NCBI RefSeq assembly: GCF_018402285.1
Contig: NZ_JAGYJH010000003.1
Coordinates: forward strand, 248,001-312,000
Source: Hyphomonas sp.
GTDB taxonomy: Bacteria > Pseudomonadota > Alphaproteobacteria > Caulobacterales > Hyphomonadaceae
Reading direction: 5' to 3'
DNA: 64,000 nucleotides
Shown one piece after another: positions 62,915 to 64,000 of this stretch. How positions within the stretch are numbered: the first letter of the stretch is position 1; each line of letters opens with the position of its first letter. A program made the position numbers and the translations under genes. The notes below the pieces were generated by a model. It was given only the letters and a program-made list of their open reading frames with translations. It made no database searches and was not told the origin of the DNA.

Positions 62915-63319
62915 TTATTCCATTCCCGGATAGCGCGGAAAGGCGGGAATTTCGCTCAGATGCGCCATCCAGCCTGCTTGCTCGGCTGTCTGTACCTGCG
63001 CGTCGGGCGTGAATGTGCCTGGCTCGTCCAGCGTCATAAGCTGAACATCGACGATGCCCGGCAGGTAGGTCTCATTGATGTAATAGAGGCCTGTGCCGCA
63101 GGAGGGACAGAAATAGCGGAAACTGTCCCCGGAAGAGTTTGTCACCTGCGGCGCGCCGGCGCTGATCCGGAAATCGTTCTTGGGCACTATGGCCCAGGCG
63201 ACCATCGGCGCCCCGGCGCTTTTCTGGCAATCCCGGCAATGACAGACCGAGACCCGCCCGGGCCCGTGCGCGATTTCATACCGCACGGCGCCGCACCGGC
63301 ACCCACCTGAAAGGGACAT
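62915..63319 (-). CDS. GFA-family protein (glutathione-dependent formaldehyde-activating-like)
   Basis: A 134-residue zinc protein of the GFA/CENP-V family. GGCRCGAVRYEI, CHCRDCQKSAGA and YFCPSCGTGLYY are the three cysteine motifs that bind zinc. Most family members are not true formaldehyde-activating enzymes, so the reaction is open. GGGAGG lies 6 bases upstream of the ATG at 63319; an ATG 14 codons upstream was rejected. Confidence 0.92.
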   Translation of the reverse strand: MSLSGGCRCGAVRYEIAHGPGRVSVCHCRDCQKSAGAPMVAWAIVPKNDFRISAGAPQVTNSSGDSFRYFCPSCGTGLYYINETYLPGIVDVQLMTLDEPGTFTPDAQVQTAEQAGWMAHLSEIPAFPRYPGME

Positions 63320-63404
63320 GTTCGCCTCCCGCCATAAGTTCATGTTATGTTCTTTTGCCATGCGTGCTGCGGCGGGTCAATCGAAAGGCAGGGAGGGCCA
63401 AAGG

Positions 63405-63433
63405 AAAAGCCCCGCAGTTGCCTGCGGGGCTTT
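63405..63433 (-). terminator. Rho-independent terminator of cdnL
   Basis: AAAGCCCCGCAG (63406-63417), loop TTGC and CTGCGGGGCTTT (63422-63433) form a 12-bp stem. Read on the minus strand it ends in TTTT (complement of 63405-63408) and lies 26 bases after the cdnL stop. Confidence 0.9.
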
Positions 63434-63459
63434 CCCGTTTACCGTGCCGCAGCCTGAAA

Positions 63460-63984
63460 TCAGGCGGCGATCTTCTTCTTGGCCAGAGACTTGGCGAGTT
63501 TTTCCATCGCCTTGCCCTTGTCGATATTCTCGACAGCGGCGAGTTCGCGGGCCATCCGGTCCAGCGCGCTCTCATAGAGCTGGCGCTCGGAATAGGACTG
63601 CTCGGGCTGGTCATCGCCACGATGCAGGTCGCGAACGACCTCCGCGATCGAGATCAGGTCGCCCGAATTGATCTTGGCTTCGTATTCCTGGGCGCGGCGC
63701 GACCACATGGTCCTCTTGATACGGGCCTTGCCGCCGAGCGTCTTGAGCGCGTCATCGACCAGTTTCGAGCCAGCCAGGGCTCGCATGCCGGAAGCTTCAG
63801 CGCGGTTGGTCGGCACGCGAAGGATCATCTTGTCCTGGTCAAATGCCACGACATAGACTTCCAGCTGCATGCCCGCGACTGTCTGACTTTCGATACCGGT
63901 GATTTTGCCCACGCCGTGCGCTGGGTAGACAACACTCTGACCGACCTCGAACGCATGAGTCCGAGCTTCTGCCTTCTTCGCCAT
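63460..63984 (-). CDS. cdnL: CarD/CdnL-type RNA-polymerase-binding regulator
   Basis: Binds the RNA polymerase beta subunit and stabilises open complexes at rRNA and other growth-related promoters. The 174 residues have the Tudor-like RNAP-interacting part (FEVGQSVVYPAHGVGKITGIE, quoted in part) and a helical C-terminal DNA-binding half (WSRRAQEYEAKINSGDLIS, ENIDKGKAMEKLAKSLAKKK). In Caulobacter, CdnL is stringent-controlled and supports growth. The start lies 16 bases from the window edge; upstream signals are not visible. Confidence 0.95.
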   Translation of the reverse strand: MAKKAEARTHAFEVGQSVVYPAHGVGKITGIESQTVAGMQLEVYVVAFDQDKMILRVPTNRAEASGMRALAGSKLVDDALKTLGGKARIKRTMWSRRAQEYEAKINSGDLISIAEVVRDLHRGDDQPEQSYSERQLYESALDRMARELAAVENIDKGKAMEKLAKSLAKKKIAA

Positions 63985-64000
63985 ATAGGTAAGACCCTTT

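Overview
The window looks like a chromosomal segment of a GC-rich alphaproteobacterium, most likely a member of the Hyphomonadaceae or a close relative (family level is inference). The supporting signs are a GTTC-N7-GTTC LexA operator in front of an mmcB-type gene, an AccD that has lost most of its zinc-ribbon cysteines, a TIGR02302/DUF4175 membrane protein, a twin-transmembrane protein next to a PduO-type cobalamin adenosyltransferase, an RpoH with an RpoH box, and a CdnL/CarD regulator. Most of the window is housekeeping DNA in short, tightly packed operons with 1- or 4-base start/stop overlaps. No prophage, CRISPR array, rRNA operon or replication origin was seen.

Layout. 1-14 kb: argG, a large coiled-coil membrane protein, DUF952-pyrD, a TylF-like methyltransferase, a zinc alcohol dehydrogenase, an MmyB-type regulator, alkaline phosphatase, an EamA exporter, gluQ and msrA. 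14-18.5 kb: a small accessory block beginning at tRNA-Ser(GGA). It holds the decayed 3' half of an IS481-like transposase, a glycosyltransferase, a UDP-sulfoquinovose-synthase-like dehydratase, a short gene remnant and a PAPS-type sulfotransferase; this is the clearest sign of horizontal exchange. 18.5-26.7 kb: trpF-trpB-cutA-trpA-accD-folC, then etfBA and a 3-hydroxybutyryl-CoA dehydrogenase. 26.7-36 kb: an SNase-like nuclease, a thioredoxin-like protein, argH-lptM-lipoprotein-lysA-DUF4175, an MBL-fold hydrolase and a cobalamin adenosyltransferase. 36-44 kb: zapA and a coiled-coil partner, transketolase, an SOS-controlled mmcB operon, rpoH, a degenerate SNase lipoprotein, a trans-sulfuration enzyme and tRNA-Arg(CCU). 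44.2-45.6 kb: a repeat-rich, largely non-coding stretch. 45.6-64 kb: rpsO-pnp, a uridine-kinase-like enzyme, a CAP-domain protein, fabA-fabI, a YjhX-like protein, a glyoxylate-type reductase, proA-nadD-moeB, a TIR-TM-SUMF1 fusion protein, an acyl-CoA synthetase, soxR with its operator, and cdnL.

How the parts work together. Arginine (argG, argH), lysine (lysA), proline (proA), tryptophan (trpFBA), pyrimidine (pyrD), NAD (nadD), folate (folC) and fatty-acid (accD, fabA, fabI) genes indicate broad biosynthetic capacity. etfBA, hbd and the acyl-CoA synthetase indicate fatty-acid and hydroxybutyrate oxidation. SOS (LexA box), redox (SoxR box) and heat-shock (rpoH) control are visible. The items most worth a second look are the TIR-transmembrane-SUMF1 protein, whose SUMF1 part lacks the formylglycine-generating cysteines, and the tRNA-Ser-linked sulfosugar/sulfotransferase block. 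All domain calls are from reading the sequence; no database search was run.
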